Positions 24,826 through 34,160 of a stretch of DNA of 64,000 nucleotides are shown piece by piece. How positions within the stretch are numbered: the stretch's first letter is position 1; every line of letters starts with the position of its first letter. A model generated the notes under the pieces. It searched no databases and was not told where the DNA came from. It saw only the letters and a program-made list of their open reading frames with translations. Position numbers and translations under genes: made by a program. The DNA comes from an uncultured Bacteriovorax sp. (GTDB taxonomy: Bacteria; Bdellovibrionota; Bacteriovoracia; Bacteriovoracales; Bacteriovoracaceae), in contig CAMLMH010000010.1 of assembly GCA_946481315.1 (NCBI GenBank), positions 50,535 through 114,534 on the forward strand. Direction: 5' to 3'.

Positions 24826-25485
24826 CTAAAAACCTGCTTCATCCAAAGCCAGGTTACACATCCTATCGCACATTTCATTTTGTGGATGTCCCGCATGACC
24901 TTTGACCCAGAGAAATTTGAGTGTATCAAATCGCGCAGCCAGATCATCCAGCTCTTTCCACAAAACTATATTCTCCGGCTCTTTGCCATCGGCTTTTTTC
25001 CAACCGCGATTTTTCCAACCGGGTACCCAGCTGGTTATTCCCTCGACAACATATTTAGAGTCGCTGTAAACAAAGACCGGGCTTTCATGATCGGCCAGAC
25101 CTTCTTCAATCCATCTTTCAATCAACCCCTTCAGTCCGCGAATGACGCCTTCAAGTTCCATCTTATTATTCGTGGTGGGCATATCCACACCGGAAGATTT
25201 GAGCAGGACTTCCCCTCGCGCATTCTGAATCATAGTCGCCCATGCACCAGGACCAGGATTTCCTCGGCATGCTCCGTCAGCAAATATGGCATAAGCACTT
25301 TTTTGCTCCTGCATTTCATCCGGCAATGGAAAAGTTGAATTCCAGTCAAGTTCCTTCGCCGATTTTTGTTCCGGTAAATCCGGCACAAGTTTTTCCAGCA
25401 GATCCAAAGCAGTCAGTGATTCTGGAAACGACTCGTACACAGAGCGTAATTTTTTAAGAGTTCTGAGGACTTCTGATTTTTTCAT
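24826..25485 (-). CDS. rnhA: ribonuclease HI with N-terminal extension
   Basis: Degrades RNA in RNA-DNA hybrids. From ATG 25485 it is 219 residues; the catalytic domain begins at about 67 (AIFADGACRGNPGPGAWA) and carries the acids in this motif, in NKMELEGVIRGL, in VYSDSKYV and in NEMCDRMCN. The first 65 residues form a helical, charged extension without a clear hybrid-binding (HBD) motif. The frame is open upstream to 25557, but that would overlap the divergent PTPS gene. Confidence 0.94.
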   Translation of the reverse strand: MKKSEVLRTLKKLRSVYESFPESLTALDLLEKLVPDLPEQKSAKELDWNSTFPLPDEMQEQKSAYAIFADGACRGNPGPGAWATMIQNARGEVLLKSSGVDMPTTNNKMELEGVIRGLKGLIERWIEEGLADHESPVFVYSDSKYVVEGITSWVPGWKNRGWKKADGKEPENIVLWKELDDLAARFDTLKFLWVKGHAGHPQNEMCDRMCNLALDEAGF

Positions 25486-25544
25486 AAAGTCAAATTCTAG
25501 GATATTAAATACTCTTTTTAAAGCACTTATGTTAAAACTCTTCC

Positions 25545-26048
25545 ATGAAAAATTCATACTCCATTCGTGTCTACAAGCAATATTTTAACTTCGCTTCTTC
25601 TCATTTTATGCTTTTTAAAGATGGCAGCAGAGAGCCATTGCATGGACACAATTATCGTGTGCAGGTCAAAGGCAACGCGCCGGAACTAAATCTTCTAGAC
25701 GACGATATGGTCTTTGATTTTTTAAACATTAAACCCATCGTGCGAAAGATCTGTGATAGTCTTGATCATAAATTACTCATCCCGAAACTTAACGCGACTT
25801 TGACAATTGAAGACCGCGAGAAAAATTTCAATATCATCACAAAAGATGGAAGTCTCTTTTCTATTCCCAAGACTGATGTATTATTACTTCCGATTGAAAA
25901 CACGTCCGCAGAACGAATTGCGGCCTATCTGGCCTCCGAGATTAAACGGTCTGTTTTCGAACAATATAAATTTGAATTTAGTGAGCTCGAAATCGAAGTT
26001 GAAGAAACACCAGGGCAATCAGCGGTGTTTACACTTTTCAAGGAATAG
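25545..26048 (+). CDS. PTPS/QueD-family protein of the PTPS-III type
   Basis: A 167-residue member of the 6-pyruvoyl-tetrahydropterin synthase family (COG0720). Zinc-binding His20 (SSHF), His33 and His35 (HGH) are present. The catalytic Cys of QueD/PTPS is absent; instead Glu30 gives the E-x-x-H-G-H pattern of PTPS-III proteins, which replace FolB in folate synthesis in some organisms. A loop of about 35 residues (around 90-115) is longer than in E. coli QueD. It lies ten bases upstream of the M14 peptidase gene. A folate role is inferred from the motif. Confidence 0.88.
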   Translation: MKNSYSIRVYKQYFNFASSHFMLFKDGSREPLHGHNYRVQVKGNAPELNLLDDDMVFDFLNIKPIVRKICDSLDHKLLIPKLNATLTIEDREKNFNIITKDGSLFSIPKTDVLLLPIENTSAERIAAYLASEIKRSVFEQYKFEFSELEIEVEETPGQSAVFTLFKE

Positions 26049-26057
26049 GAAACCAGC

Positions 26058-26744
26058 ATGAAATTCAATGAACTTCCCCACGGAACAACAGTTAAAGGCG
26101 AAAAAATTCACGCCTACAAATCAACAGTAGAGGCTGACAGATATTTTTATATCTTAGGCGCCGTTCATGGAGATGAAGTCGAAGGGGCCCATCTTGCCCA
26201 AAAAATGCATGAATGGCTGGCAGAAACTAATGAAGTTGAGATGCCAATCATTATTGTTCCGGTGGTGAACGTGGATGGTTTTAAGACCGGCTCTAGAGTT
26301 AACGCCAATGGCGTGGATCTCAACCGCAATCTTCCTTCGGCACAGTGGACTCCGGAAGCTCGGGAACCAAAATATTTTCCGGGAACTGCTCCGCTTTCTG
26401 AACCTGAAAATAAATTTCTAGTTTCCCTCTTTGATAAATACCCTCCACGTTTCATCATCAGCTTCCACTCGTGGTATCCGGTGATTAACTACAACGGTAA
26501 ATGCAAAGAAGTGGCGGACTTCCTGGCGAGCTATAACAAATATCCTATTGAGGCCGATTTTCTCACTCACCCGACACCGGGATCACTCGGTGAATACGGA
26601 CCTCAACACTATAAAGCTCCTGTCCTCACTTTCGAGTGTCCGGTTTTATCAGAGACAGTAACTCTTGAATCAGTATGGAAGGAAAATGAAGAGGCCTTCA
26701 AGCAACTCTTCCTCACAAAAACGATTGAAACGTTTAAAGAATAG
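26058..26744 (+). CDS. M14-family zinc amidase/carboxypeptidase (MpaA-like)
   Basis: A 228-residue cytoplasmic M14 metalloenzyme. Zinc ligands are His37 and Glu40 (VHGDEVEG) and a later His in SFHSW; the substrate Arg/Asn motif is RVNANGVDLNRN, and the catalytic Glu lies in LTFECP. MpaA removes meso-diaminopimelate from murein tripeptide during recycling, and this protein is of similar length with no signal peptide. A role in reusing prey wall peptides is plausible. It ends at a strong terminator. Confidence 0.85.
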   Translation: MKFNELPHGTTVKGEKIHAYKSTVEADRYFYILGAVHGDEVEGAHLAQKMHEWLAETNEVEMPIIIVPVVNVDGFKTGSRVNANGVDLNRNLPSAQWTPEAREPKYFPGTAPLSEPENKFLVSLFDKYPPRFIISFHSWYPVINYNGKCKEVADFLASYNKYPIEADFLTHPTPGSLGEYGPQHYKAPVLTFECPVLSETVTLESVWKENEEAFKQLFLTKTIETFKE

Positions 26745-26747
26745 CTA

Positions 26748-26782
26748 AAAAAAAAAGCCTCCGAAACGGAGGCTTTTTTATT
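26748..26782. terminator. bidirectional intrinsic terminator
   Basis: AAAAGCCTCCG pairs with CGGAGGCTTTT around an AAA loop, with A and T runs on both sides. It separates the M14 gene from the convergent ferredoxin gene. Confidence 0.92.
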
Positions 26783-26792
26783 TACAATTGTT

Positions 26793-27644
26793 TTAGGCCT
26801 TGGTGAATTTGATGACTTCAACCGGACAAGCCTCGGCCGCTTCCTGAATACGAAGTCCATCATCAAGCGGAGCACCCGGACGAATAATACATGTTGTATC
26901 AGTGACTTCGAAAACTTCCGGATAAATCCCTTCACAAGCATCACAGACAATACAGCCTGGCTCAATCCAGACTTTGGAAACCGAATAATTTTGAACCGCA
27001 GGTCCTGCGGCCGCTCCGGCAGCTGCTCCGGCACCGGCGAAATCACCGGCAAAAATCGGGTTCGTTGCAAGTTTTAGTGCCTTGGCCGATTTTGGTAATG
27101 GCGGAGAAATAAAAGTTCTCTCCGGTATTTCGAAAAGTGGCTTTTGTTTTTTGATAATAAATTTATCAGCAACATCTTCTGCTGTTTGAGTGGCCATAGT
27201 GATCTTATCGATGAAGGCCTGACCCTTAAAATCAATCTGGTGAGAAATTTTATCGCGCGAAGCGATCATCTCAATTTCTACCAGGGCCTTATCCATATTG
27301 GTGGCCGAAAGAAGTCTGTTCATTGGTTCGCCAATTTCGATATCACGGACAAAATCAACATCTGAACCATCAAACTCACGGATGATTTCTAGCTGGGCCG
27401 GATTTCCATAAGGATTGAGCAGACGGATTTTAAAACGATCAAAACGAACTGGCTCAGCATCCTGATCCCAGCGAAATGTAAAAGCGAAGCCCGATTTATC
27501 AAACTTACTTTTTAGAATTTCAATTTTTGGTTTAACGAATAAGAAATTAAGCGCACCAGAGAGTAAACTTAATGCCCCAATTCCTACCAACAAACCAATT
27601 CCCATAAGGATCGCCACAATCATGGCAATAAACGTCGTACTCAC
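26793..27644 (-). CDS. membrane-anchored single-cluster ferredoxin
   Basis: A 283-residue protein. One hydrophobic segment (about 5-37) anchors the N-terminus. Residues 38-170 are an unrecognised beta-rich domain, followed by an Ala/Gly-rich linker near 200-215. The C-terminal 60 residues are a ferredoxin with Cys231, Cys234 and Cys237 plus Cys273 before Pro, the pattern for one [4Fe-4S] cluster; an extra Cys lies at 252. It is probably an electron carrier tied to the inner membrane. It is monocistronic, with a terminator downstream. Confidence 0.82.
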   Translation of the reverse strand: MSTTFIAMIVAILMGIGLLVGIGALSLLSGALNFLFVKPKIEILKSKFDKSGFAFTFRWDQDAEPVRFDRFKIRLLNPYGNPAQLEIIREFDGSDVDFVRDIEIGEPMNRLLSATNMDKALVEIEMIASRDKISHQIDFKGQAFIDKITMATQTAEDVADKFIIKKQKPLFEIPERTFISPPLPKSAKALKLATNPIFAGDFAGAGAAAGAAAGPAVQNYSVSKVWIEPGCIVCDACEGIYPEVFEVTDTTCIIRPGAPLDDGLRIQEAAEACPVEVIKFTKA

Positions 27645-27725
27645 TTAGATACTCCCTCTTCACTATAAAACGAGTCAATTAATCGGAAATCTTTCAGCTT
27701 ATTTTAACATAAAGATGCGAGATGT

Positions 27726-28718
27726 TTAGGAAAAAAGTGCAATTGAGAGCGTAAGATTAAAAATCGCCTGTAACTCTTTACCCTGGGTCGTTTCACCTTG
27801 ACGCGCTAAACCGATCAAAACGCCATCTGCGGAATACACCCACCATAATTCCAGAGAATCAACTATACCCGTTTCAACAAGTGTCGCCTGAACGTCTTGA
27901 AAAAGAAAACGAATTCCCTGAACGTATTTTTTTGTTTGGGCCTGGCTTAAATGAACTTTGTTCAATCGTAGAACCTGATCAAGTGGCTTTCCCCAGCGCA
28001 ATAAATCAAACGCCTCACCTTTTTTAGGCCAGTCAACTGGGCGCATGGCCTGATCAATCGTATTGGGGCCAACGGCCGTTCTGTAGAGCTTTAAAAGCGC
28101 TCCATGTCCTCCCATCAGGACACTCATCTCTTCAAAGAGAGAACGGACATAGGTTCCCGAACTAACCGTCACGGAAAATTCCAGCTCCGGATAGACATAG
28201 CGATGGACTGTGAGATCAAAAATCTCGCGCTTCACTTTTTCTTTTTCAATTTTTTTTCCTTCCAGCGCATGCACATAGAGGCGTTTTCCCTGAAACTTTG
28301 TGGCAGAGACGGCATGAGGAGATTGCCAGTAATCGCCCAAAAACTCTGAGCGTAAAAAAGTTTCCATTTCTTCATTGGAGAGATTTTGAAAGTCGGAATC
28401 GATGTGTTTTTGTTCGGTCACGACAGTGGTGTGATCACCGGTATCTGTCTTTCCCCCGAAAACCCCGTAGGCCCGATAGGTTTTCGGAGCAAGCTGATGG
28501 ATATAATCATTGAGTTTCTGTGCTCCCTGAATTCCTATCAGAAGAACACCTTCAGCAAAAGGATCAAGCGTTCCGAAGTGCCCTATTTTTCCGAAATCAA
28601 AACTAAGATTTTTTTTGAAATGATGAACAACACTAAAAGACGATGGTCCGGCCGGTTTGTAGACATTAAAGACAAGCGGAATTTTAGTGTAGTCGAGTTG
28701 ATCAGGAGTCAGATTCAT
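27726..28718 (-). CDS. truB: tRNA pseudouridine(55) synthase
   Basis: Makes pseudouridine 55 in the tRNA T-loop; 330 residues. VFNVYKPAGPSSF at the N-terminus and the catalytic Asp in GHFGTLDPFAEGVL identify it, with KTYRAYGVFGGKTDTGD and VSSGTYVRSL following. Its start overlaps the rbfA stop by 17 bases, giving the common nusA-infB-rbfA-truB order. Confidence 0.96.
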   Translation of the reverse strand: MNLTPDQLDYTKIPLVFNVYKPAGPSSFSVVHHFKKNLSFDFGKIGHFGTLDPFAEGVLLIGIQGAQKLNDYIHQLAPKTYRAYGVFGGKTDTGDHTTVVTEQKHIDSDFQNLSNEEMETFLRSEFLGDYWQSPHAVSATKFQGKRLYVHALEGKKIEKEKVKREIFDLTVHRYVYPELEFSVTVSSGTYVRSLFEEMSVLMGGHGALLKLYRTAVGPNTIDQAMRPVDWPKKGEAFDLLRWGKPLDQVLRLNKVHLSQAQTKKYVQGIRFLFQDVQATLVETGIVDSLELWWVYSADGVLIGLARQGETTQGKELQAIFNLTLSIALFS

Positions 28719-29076
28719 CGCTGGCGTTTTTCTCGCGATTAATCAGGTCCATAATCTTTCGCTCTTCTTCGAATTGATTATCATAGACGAAAGAGAGTGA
28801 AGGGACATGACGGACCTGCAGAACTTTCGCAAGTTCAGAGCGAATATGACCTTTGGATGATTCAATCGCCGCTTTAGCGTCGCCGCGTGTACCGGAATCG
28901 TAAGTGTCCCATGAAACAGTGGCATAACCATAATCAGGTGAGAGTTCCACTTTTGTCACACTGACTTTTCTTAAGCGATCGTCGTTGGTGTGTGTACGAA
29001 AGAGACTGTTGATTTCATTCAACAGTCTCTCTTCATATTTTTCTTTCTTAAATTGGTTCGGTTTTGCTTTGGCCAT
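28702..29076 (-). CDS. rbfA: ribosome-binding factor A
   Basis: A 124-residue small-subunit maturation factor with the KH-type pattern: NEINSLFRTHTNDDRLRKVSVTKVELSPDYGYATVSW and LQVRHVPSLSFVYD. It follows infB by three bases and overlaps truB, so it is part of the rimP operon. It binds 16S rRNA near helix 1 in other bacteria. Confidence 0.95.
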   Translation of the reverse strand: MAKAKPNQFKKEKYEERLLNEINSLFRTHTNDDRLRKVSVTKVELSPDYGYATVSWDTYDSGTRGDAKAAIESSKGHIRSELAKVLQVRHVPSLSFVYDNQFEEERKIMDLINREKNASDESDS

Positions 29077-29079
29077 AAA

Positions 29080-31974
29080 TTATAATTGTGGTCTTTGTTC
29101 TTTAGAACCAGACTGAGTCAAACTTGAAGCATCATCAAGCGTACGTTTTTTCTGTACCATCATATAAGCTTCAAAAATATCGGCCTGTTTAATGTCAGAG
29201 TATCCTTCAAGTGCAATACCACATTCGTAACCGTTTTTGACTTCCTTAACATCGTCTTTAAAACGTTTAAGGGAAGAAAGTTTCCCGTCATGCATGATTT
29301 TTCCGTTACGAAGAAGTCTGATGCCACAGCCTTGAGCAATTTTACCGTCGATAACATAAGAACCGGCAATAACACCTGCTTTAGGAATATTGAAGACTTC
29401 GCGAACTTCTGCGCGACCGATAAATTCTTCCACGAACTCAGGATCAAGAAGACCTTCAAGCGCAAGCTTAACGTCGTTGATGAGTTCATAGATGATCGAG
29501 TAGTTTTTAATATCAACACCTTTATCTTCGGCCATCTTTCGGGCCGTTGTCACCGGACGCATGTTGAATCCGAAGATGAAGGCACCTGCAGTAGCTGCCA
29601 TCTGCACGTCAGAATCAACGATAGGACCTACGCCACCAGCGATAACTTTAACTGCAACTTCCGCATTTCCAAGTGACTCAACGGCAGATTTAATTGCCTC
29701 ATATGACCCTTGTACATCTGAACGGATGATGAGGTTAAGAATTTTTTGTTCTTCACCTTCTTTAGCAGCATTAGAGAAGAAGTCTTCCAGAGATACTTTT
29801 TTCTTTTCCGGAGCAGCTGTCAGAAGTTTTCTTTCCGCTACACGGTTTTCAGCAATCTTTTTTGCTTCTCTTTCATTCTTCACAACGTTAAGACGATCAC
29901 CTGGTGCCGGTGTCTCTTCCAGACCAAGGATTTGTACCGGAGTTGATGGGCCTGCAGAGTTTAATTGAGATCCCAGGTGATCATTAAGCGAACGGGCACG
30001 TCCGTAAGTTTCACCTACAACCAGATAGTCTCCTTTATTGAGAGTTCCGGCCTGAATAAGAAGAGTTGCCATTGGCCCTCTTCCCTGCTCAATTTTCGAT
30101 TCAATAACAACGCCTTCAACCGGTCCTTTCGGATCAGCACGAAGTTCCAGCATTTCCGCCTGAAGAAGAATGGCCTCTAAAAGATCATCAATTCCCTGCG
30201 ATTTAAGAGCAGAAACATGAACGTATTGAGTTGATCCCCCCCAGTCTTCTGGCAATAGATTAAACTCAGTCAGTTCTTGTTTAACTTTATCCGGATTCAC
30301 ACCTGGTTTATCCATTTTGTTAACAGCGACGATGATTGGTACACCGGCGTTTTCACAGAAACGAATTGATTCTTTTGTCTGTGGCATAACTCCATCATCA
30401 GCAGCAACAACCAAAACAACGATGTCTGTGGCCTTTGCTCCTCGCTGTCTCATGGCACCGAAAGCAGCGTGGCCTGGAGTATCCAGGAACGTAACTGTCT
30501 TGCCGCCTTCGACTTTTACTGAGTAAGCACCGATATGCTGAGTAATACCACCGGCTTCACCAGCTGCTACCTTATCTTTTCTGATTGTATCAAGCAGAGT
30601 TGTTTTACCATGGTCAACGTGTCCCATGATTGCAACAACAGGTGGACGCACCGGAAGTTTATGTTTGTCTTCTTCAGTGATCGTTGCTTTCTTGATAATT
30701 TTTTCTTCATTAAAGGCCTTATCTTCAACACGATAATTAAAGAGAGCACTGATTTCTGCGGCCAGTTTAGGTCCGACATAATCTGTTTCTTTAATCAGCA
30801 GGTTGAGCTTCAGACATTCGTCGAGAAGATCTTTAAATTTAATCGAAAGTTTTCTGGCCAGTTCTCCAAGCTCTACGCCTTTATGAATCTGAACAACACG
30901 CTTACTTTCTTTGACTTCGGTAATTTCTGTTTGTTGAGTTGGGCCCACATAATCCTTTTTGCGCATAATCTGCGTGTAGATCGGGCGACCTGTTCCGCTC
31001 AACGCTGTATAAGAACGAAGTTCTTCTTCAGCTCGAGAAAGAGTGATGGCCTGAGCTTTACTTGCAATTACTTTTTTACCGGTCATTAAAGAAGCAAGTC
31101 CGCCCATGCGTTTCTTGTTTTCTTCTTCGTCACCGCGTTTTTTATCGTCATCTTCATCTATAGCTGTGCTGCTGAATTTAGGTGCTGCAGCTTTAGCAGC
31201 AGCGGCCTTAGCAGCGGCTTCTTTTTCCTGATTCTCTTTGAAAAGAGGATCTTTTGAAGGTGTATAGATCGGTGTGAATCGATGCGGACGATCGATGGCA
31301 TTTTTACGCTCTTCCGCTTTTTCAGCTGCGATTGCCGCTTTATCGGCTGCAGTTCGCTTTATGACTCCCTGCTCGTTTGGCTGATCTTTTTTAGGTGCCA
31401 CCTTTTCCGGACGGGCCACTACACGCAGACCAGTTGATCCGGTTTGCGCAGTTTCGGCTGTCGCAGATTTGGCAGCTATTGCTTCTTCAGCATCAGGTGC
31501 GATCTCTTCAGTCTGACTTTCGATTTCTGTTTCACGATCTTCCGGTTGAGCCTGAATATGTTCGGCTTCTTCTTCTCCGGAAGCAGTCAGTATTTCCTCA
31601 GCTTCTTCGGCCTGTTCATCCGTTTTACGACGGATAACAGTGGCTTTTTTCTTAACTGTCTTCTTTGCCGGTTTTTCTTCAGCTCCTTCAGCCTCAGCTT
31701 TTTTTGCTGCAACTTTTGGCTCTGCGACCTTCTTTTCCACAGTTTTAGCTGCCGCCGGAGCTTTTTTACGAACAACTTTTTTCTTCGTGTCCCCTGCAGC
31801 GGCTACTTTTTCTTCTTCTTCTTTTTTAACTTCAGCGAGATATTTTTCAACATCAGCGTCCGTTAGTTCTGTCATGTGATTTCGAACAGCGAAACCCTTC
31901 GCTTTCAGCGCCTCGACGAGGTCGAGTGGCGCCATCTCTAAATCTTTTGCCAGTTCAAATATTTTTTTAGGCAT
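29080..31974 (-). CDS. infB: translation initiation factor IF-2
   Basis: The GTPase that places initiator tRNA on the ribosome; 964 residues. The N-terminus has the short IF2-N helix ([19 protein letters not shown]), then a long charged Lys/Ala/Glu-rich linker to about 330 and a second IF2-N-like helix region. The G domain starts near 455 with [12 protein letters not shown], then DTPGHAAF and NKMDKP. The C-terminal domains bind fMet-tRNA. It is in the rimP-nusA-infB-rbfA-truB operon. Confidence 0.98.
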   Translation of the reverse strand: MPKKIFELAKDLEMAPLDLVEALKAKGFAVRNHMTELTDADVEKYLAEVKKEEEEKVAAAGDTKKKVVRKKAPAAAKTVEKKVAEPKVAAKKAEAEGAEEKPAKKTVKKKATVIRRKTDEQAEEAEEILTASGEEEAEHIQAQPEDRETEIESQTEEIAPDAEEAIAAKSATAETAQTGSTGLRVVARPEKVAPKKDQPNEQGVIKRTAADKAAIAAEKAEERKNAIDRPHRFTPIYTPSKDPLFKENQEKEAAAKAAAAKAAAPKFSSTAIDEDDDKKRGDEEENKKRMGGLASLMTGKKVIASKAQAITLSRAEEELRSYTALSGTGRPIYTQIMRKKDYVGPTQQTEITEVKESKRVVQIHKGVELGELARKLSIKFKDLLDECLKLNLLIKETDYVGPKLAAEISALFNYRVEDKAFNEEKIIKKATITEEDKHKLPVRPPVVAIMGHVDHGKTTLLDTIRKDKVAAGEAGGITQHIGAYSVKVEGGKTVTFLDTPGHAAFGAMRQRGAKATDIVVLVVAADDGVMPQTKESIRFCENAGVPIIVAVNKMDKPGVNPDKVKQELTEFNLLPEDWGGSTQYVHVSALKSQGIDDLLEAILLQAEMLELRADPKGPVEGVVIESKIEQGRGPMATLLIQAGTLNKGDYLVVGETYGRARSLNDHLGSQLNSAGPSTPVQILGLEETPAPGDRLNVVKNEREAKKIAENRVAERKLLTAAPEKKKVSLEDFFSNAAKEGEEQKILNLIIRSDVQGSYEAIKSAVESLGNAEVAVKVIAGGVGPIVDSDVQMAATAGAFIFGFNMRPVTTARKMAEDKGVDIKNYSIIYELINDVKLALEGLLDPEFVEEFIGRAEVREVFNIPKAGVIAGSYVIDGKIAQGCGIRLLRNGKIMHDGKLSSLKRFKDDVKEVKNGYECGIALEGYSDIKQADIFEAYMMVQKKRTLDDASSLTQSGSKEQRPQL

Positions 31975-32004
31975 TCTCTTCTCCGATTAAAATCCATTCC
32001 TTAC

Positions 32005-33414
32005 TTACTTCAGTTTAAATGCTGCAAGCTCTTCTCTTAAGCGTCTTTCAGCATCAGAGAATTTATCTTTTTCACCTGCCGTTTTATCTTCCTTATGTTT
32101 ATCAAGAAGACCTTTGTAAGCCGGAACTGCTGAAGCAGAAACTAATTCCTCTTCATCGTCCTCTAGGTTAATCGTTCCTTTTTCTATCGCTTCATGAGTA
32201 TCTTTTAAAACCTGGGCTGCGTCAGTTTCATTGCCATGAAGAATGCCTGAAAGTGTGCTTGCATCCATTGCTGCAAGGTCACCAATTGACATAATTCCGG
32301 CCTGGACCATCATCTGGGCCTTAGCATCAGAAACGGAAACAATCTGCATAAGGCTTTCAACGGCCTTCTTAATTTTTTCCTGAAGCTTAGTTTTAGAGAT
32401 AATGTTGATCTTATATCCTGTTAGCATCGCTGCCAGACGAACGTTTTGTCCGCGGCGGCCGATGGCCAGTGATAACTGATCTTCTTCAACAACCACGTCC
32501 ATAGAGTGATTGCTGTGGTCAACCTGAATGTTGGCGATTTCTGATGGAGCAAGAGCTGCGCGTGCAAACGTCTCAATGTCCGCATTCCAGCGAACGATAT
32601 CGATTTTTTCACCCTGAAGTTCATTCACAACATTTTGAACGCGGGATCCTTTCATACCAACACATGCACCAACCGGGTCAATTTCGCGATCGGAAGTATA
32701 AACGGCGATCTTCGCTCTTTGTCCTGGTTCACGGGCCGCGGATTTAATCTCGATATTTCCATCCAGAATTTCCGGAACTTCCTGCTCAAAAAGTTTTACT
32801 AAATACATTGGAGAAGTCCGTGAAAGACGGATTTCCGGTCCACGGTTTGTCATAACTACTTCTGATAAGTAAGCCTGAATCCTGTCACCGGTTTTGAAGT
32901 TCTCACCTGGAATAATTTCTTTTCTTGGAAGAACTGCATCTGACTTTCCAAGGTCAACAATCACATTCCCACGCTCATAGCGACGGGCGATACCTGTCAC
33001 TAATTCACCTTCGCGGTGCTTAAAGTCAGAGAATAAAATCTCTCTTTCGGCATCGCGCACTTTCTGGAAAATGATCTGACGGGCAGTCTGAACATCAACG
33101 CGGGTAAAATTTGGATTTTCAATTCTGATTCCCAGCTGATCGCCGATTTCAACTTCGCTGTCGAGGTTTCTTGCTTCGTTAAGCGTGATTTCAATGATTG
33201 GATCTTTAACAGTTTCAACAACGTTTTTGTATTGATAGATTTCGATTTCATCTTCAGCGTCGTTATAGCGAGTTTCGTATTCACCTTGAATACCAAATTT
33301 CTTTCTGGCCGTAACAAGGAATGCCTGCTCAATTGCGCGCACAACAACACGCTTATCAATTCCGCGGTCTTTTCCTAGAGTTTCAATCATTCGTCCTAAT
33401 TCTGAAAAATTCAT
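32005..33414 (-). CDS. nusA: transcription termination/antitermination factor NusA
   Basis: A 469-residue NusA: N-terminal RNA-polymerase-binding domain (1-135), S1 domain (GELVTGIARRYERGNVIVDLG), KH1 and KH2 (VGACVGMKGSRVQNVVNELQGEKID; LAIGRRGQNVRLAAMLTG), and a C-terminal helical acidic repeat-like region ending near 430. NusA alters pausing at hairpins and is often autoregulated; the operon's leader has a terminator-like hairpin that could be its target. Confidence 0.97.
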   Translation of the reverse strand: MNFSELGRMIETLGKDRGIDKRVVVRAIEQAFLVTARKKFGIQGEYETRYNDAEDEIEIYQYKNVVETVKDPIIEITLNEARNLDSEVEIGDQLGIRIENPNFTRVDVQTARQIIFQKVRDAEREILFSDFKHREGELVTGIARRYERGNVIVDLGKSDAVLPRKEIIPGENFKTGDRIQAYLSEVVMTNRGPEIRLSRTSPMYLVKLFEQEVPEILDGNIEIKSAAREPGQRAKIAVYTSDREIDPVGACVGMKGSRVQNVVNELQGEKIDIVRWNADIETFARAALAPSEIANIQVDHSNHSMDVVVEEDQLSLAIGRRGQNVRLAAMLTGYKINIISKTKLQEKIKKAVESLMQIVSVSDAKAQMMVQAGIMSIGDLAAMDASTLSGILHGNETDAAQVLKDTHEAIEKGTINLEDDEEELVSASAVPAYKGLLDKHKEDKTAGEKDKFSDAERRLREELAAFKLK

Positions 33415-33446
33415 GTGAACCTTCCTTTAAAATGTTAAAGAAGTCT

Positions 33447-33971
33447 TTATTCTTTATGGTTACTAATATCTGTTTCTAAATTGGCTTTTTTAATTTGTTC
33501 AAAAGGAATTTCAACAATTGATCCTTTAGCATCAACGGTAATTCCATCGTCCTTTACTTCCATCAATTTCACTTTGATCTTCAGGTTATTGCGAAGAGCT
33601 TTTGGAAAATCCGGGTATTTTGTTTCATCGATTTTTTTAATCAGGTGAAGCTGAACTTCCTGACCGATGACATCTTTAAAGTGAGAAAGCTGAGAAAGTC
33701 CGCGGTAAAGCCCAGGTGAAGAAACTTCCAGTGTGAAGTTTTCCGGGATCCAGGTTTCGGTTTCCATATAAGGATTAAAGCCGCGATCCACTTTTACACA
33801 ATCATCTAGCAGCGCTGTCTTGGTTTCAGGGTTCATGATATACACAACCAGATTTCCTGATGGTGCATGCCACTCCATCTCGTAGAGTTGGAGATTATTT
33901 TCAGCTAAGATTTTTGTCGTCAGTTCAAAAAATTTCTGTTCTAAACCCTGGCGAGGACCTTTGAGGACCAT
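33447..33971 (-). CDS. rimP: ribosome maturation factor RimP
   Basis: A 174-residue 30S assembly factor and first gene of the operon with nusA and infB. The N-terminal domain (LTTKILAENNLQLYEMEW) and SSPGLYRGLSQLSHF, the family signature, are visible; the C-terminal SH3-like domain follows. Its ribosome-binding site AAGGG lies eleven bases downstream of a terminator-like hairpin, so its expression may be set by attenuation. Confidence 0.94.
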   Translation of the reverse strand: MVLKGPRQGLEQKFFELTTKILAENNLQLYEMEWHAPSGNLVVYIMNPETKTALLDDCVKVDRGFNPYMETETWIPENFTLEVSSPGLYRGLSQLSHFKDVIGQEVQLHLIKKIDETKYPDFPKALRNNLKIKVKLMEVKDDGITVDAKGSIVEIPFEQIKKANLETDISNHKE

Positions 33972-33984
33972 TCACTACCCTTAA

Positions 33985-34127
33985 TAAAAAAAAAGGGCGG
34001 AATTATAAAATCCACCCTTACTATTGCGTACTCTTTAAATACTCACTTTCGGAGGTAATGATTTGTAGTTATGCGATCAAGCAAGCTTAAATCAGGCACA
34101 AATAAAATTCATTACGTCGCTACTATA
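33985..34127 (-). promoter_or_regulatory. rimP-operon leader with attenuator-like terminator hairpin
   Basis: From the -10 box at 34122-34127 to the rimP ribosome-binding site. Near the 3' end, AAGGG-x-GGA pairs with TCC-x-CCCTT (one internal mismatch; 33993-34001 with 34011-34019), followed on the minus strand by about nine T. The CCCTT arm could instead pair with the rimP AAGGG site just downstream, hiding it. A six-codon open frame (MNFICA) lies upstream in the leader. The hairpin also serves as terminator of the upstream GNAT gene. Attenuation is inferred. Confidence 0.6.
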
Positions 34128-34150
34128 TCAAAAAATCTATCAAATGCAAA
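34122..34150 (-). promoter_or_regulatory. promoter of the rimP-nusA-infB operon
   Basis: On the minus strand, TTTGCA (34150-34145) and TATAGT (34127-34122) are separated by exactly 17 bases. The expected start is near 34115, giving a leader of about 145 bases before rimP. Confidence 0.65.
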
Positions 34151-34160
34151 CATTTAGCAT

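Noticed and set aside
29290..29968. Long plus-strand open frames opposite infB
   Set aside because: They lie entirely within infB, have low-complexity translations and no start signals; they are shadows of the real gene.
34020..34160. tRNA gene (such as metY) before rimP
   Set aside because: In enterobacteria a tRNA gene precedes rimP, but here I find no cloverleaf or T-loop sequence, only a promoter and leader.
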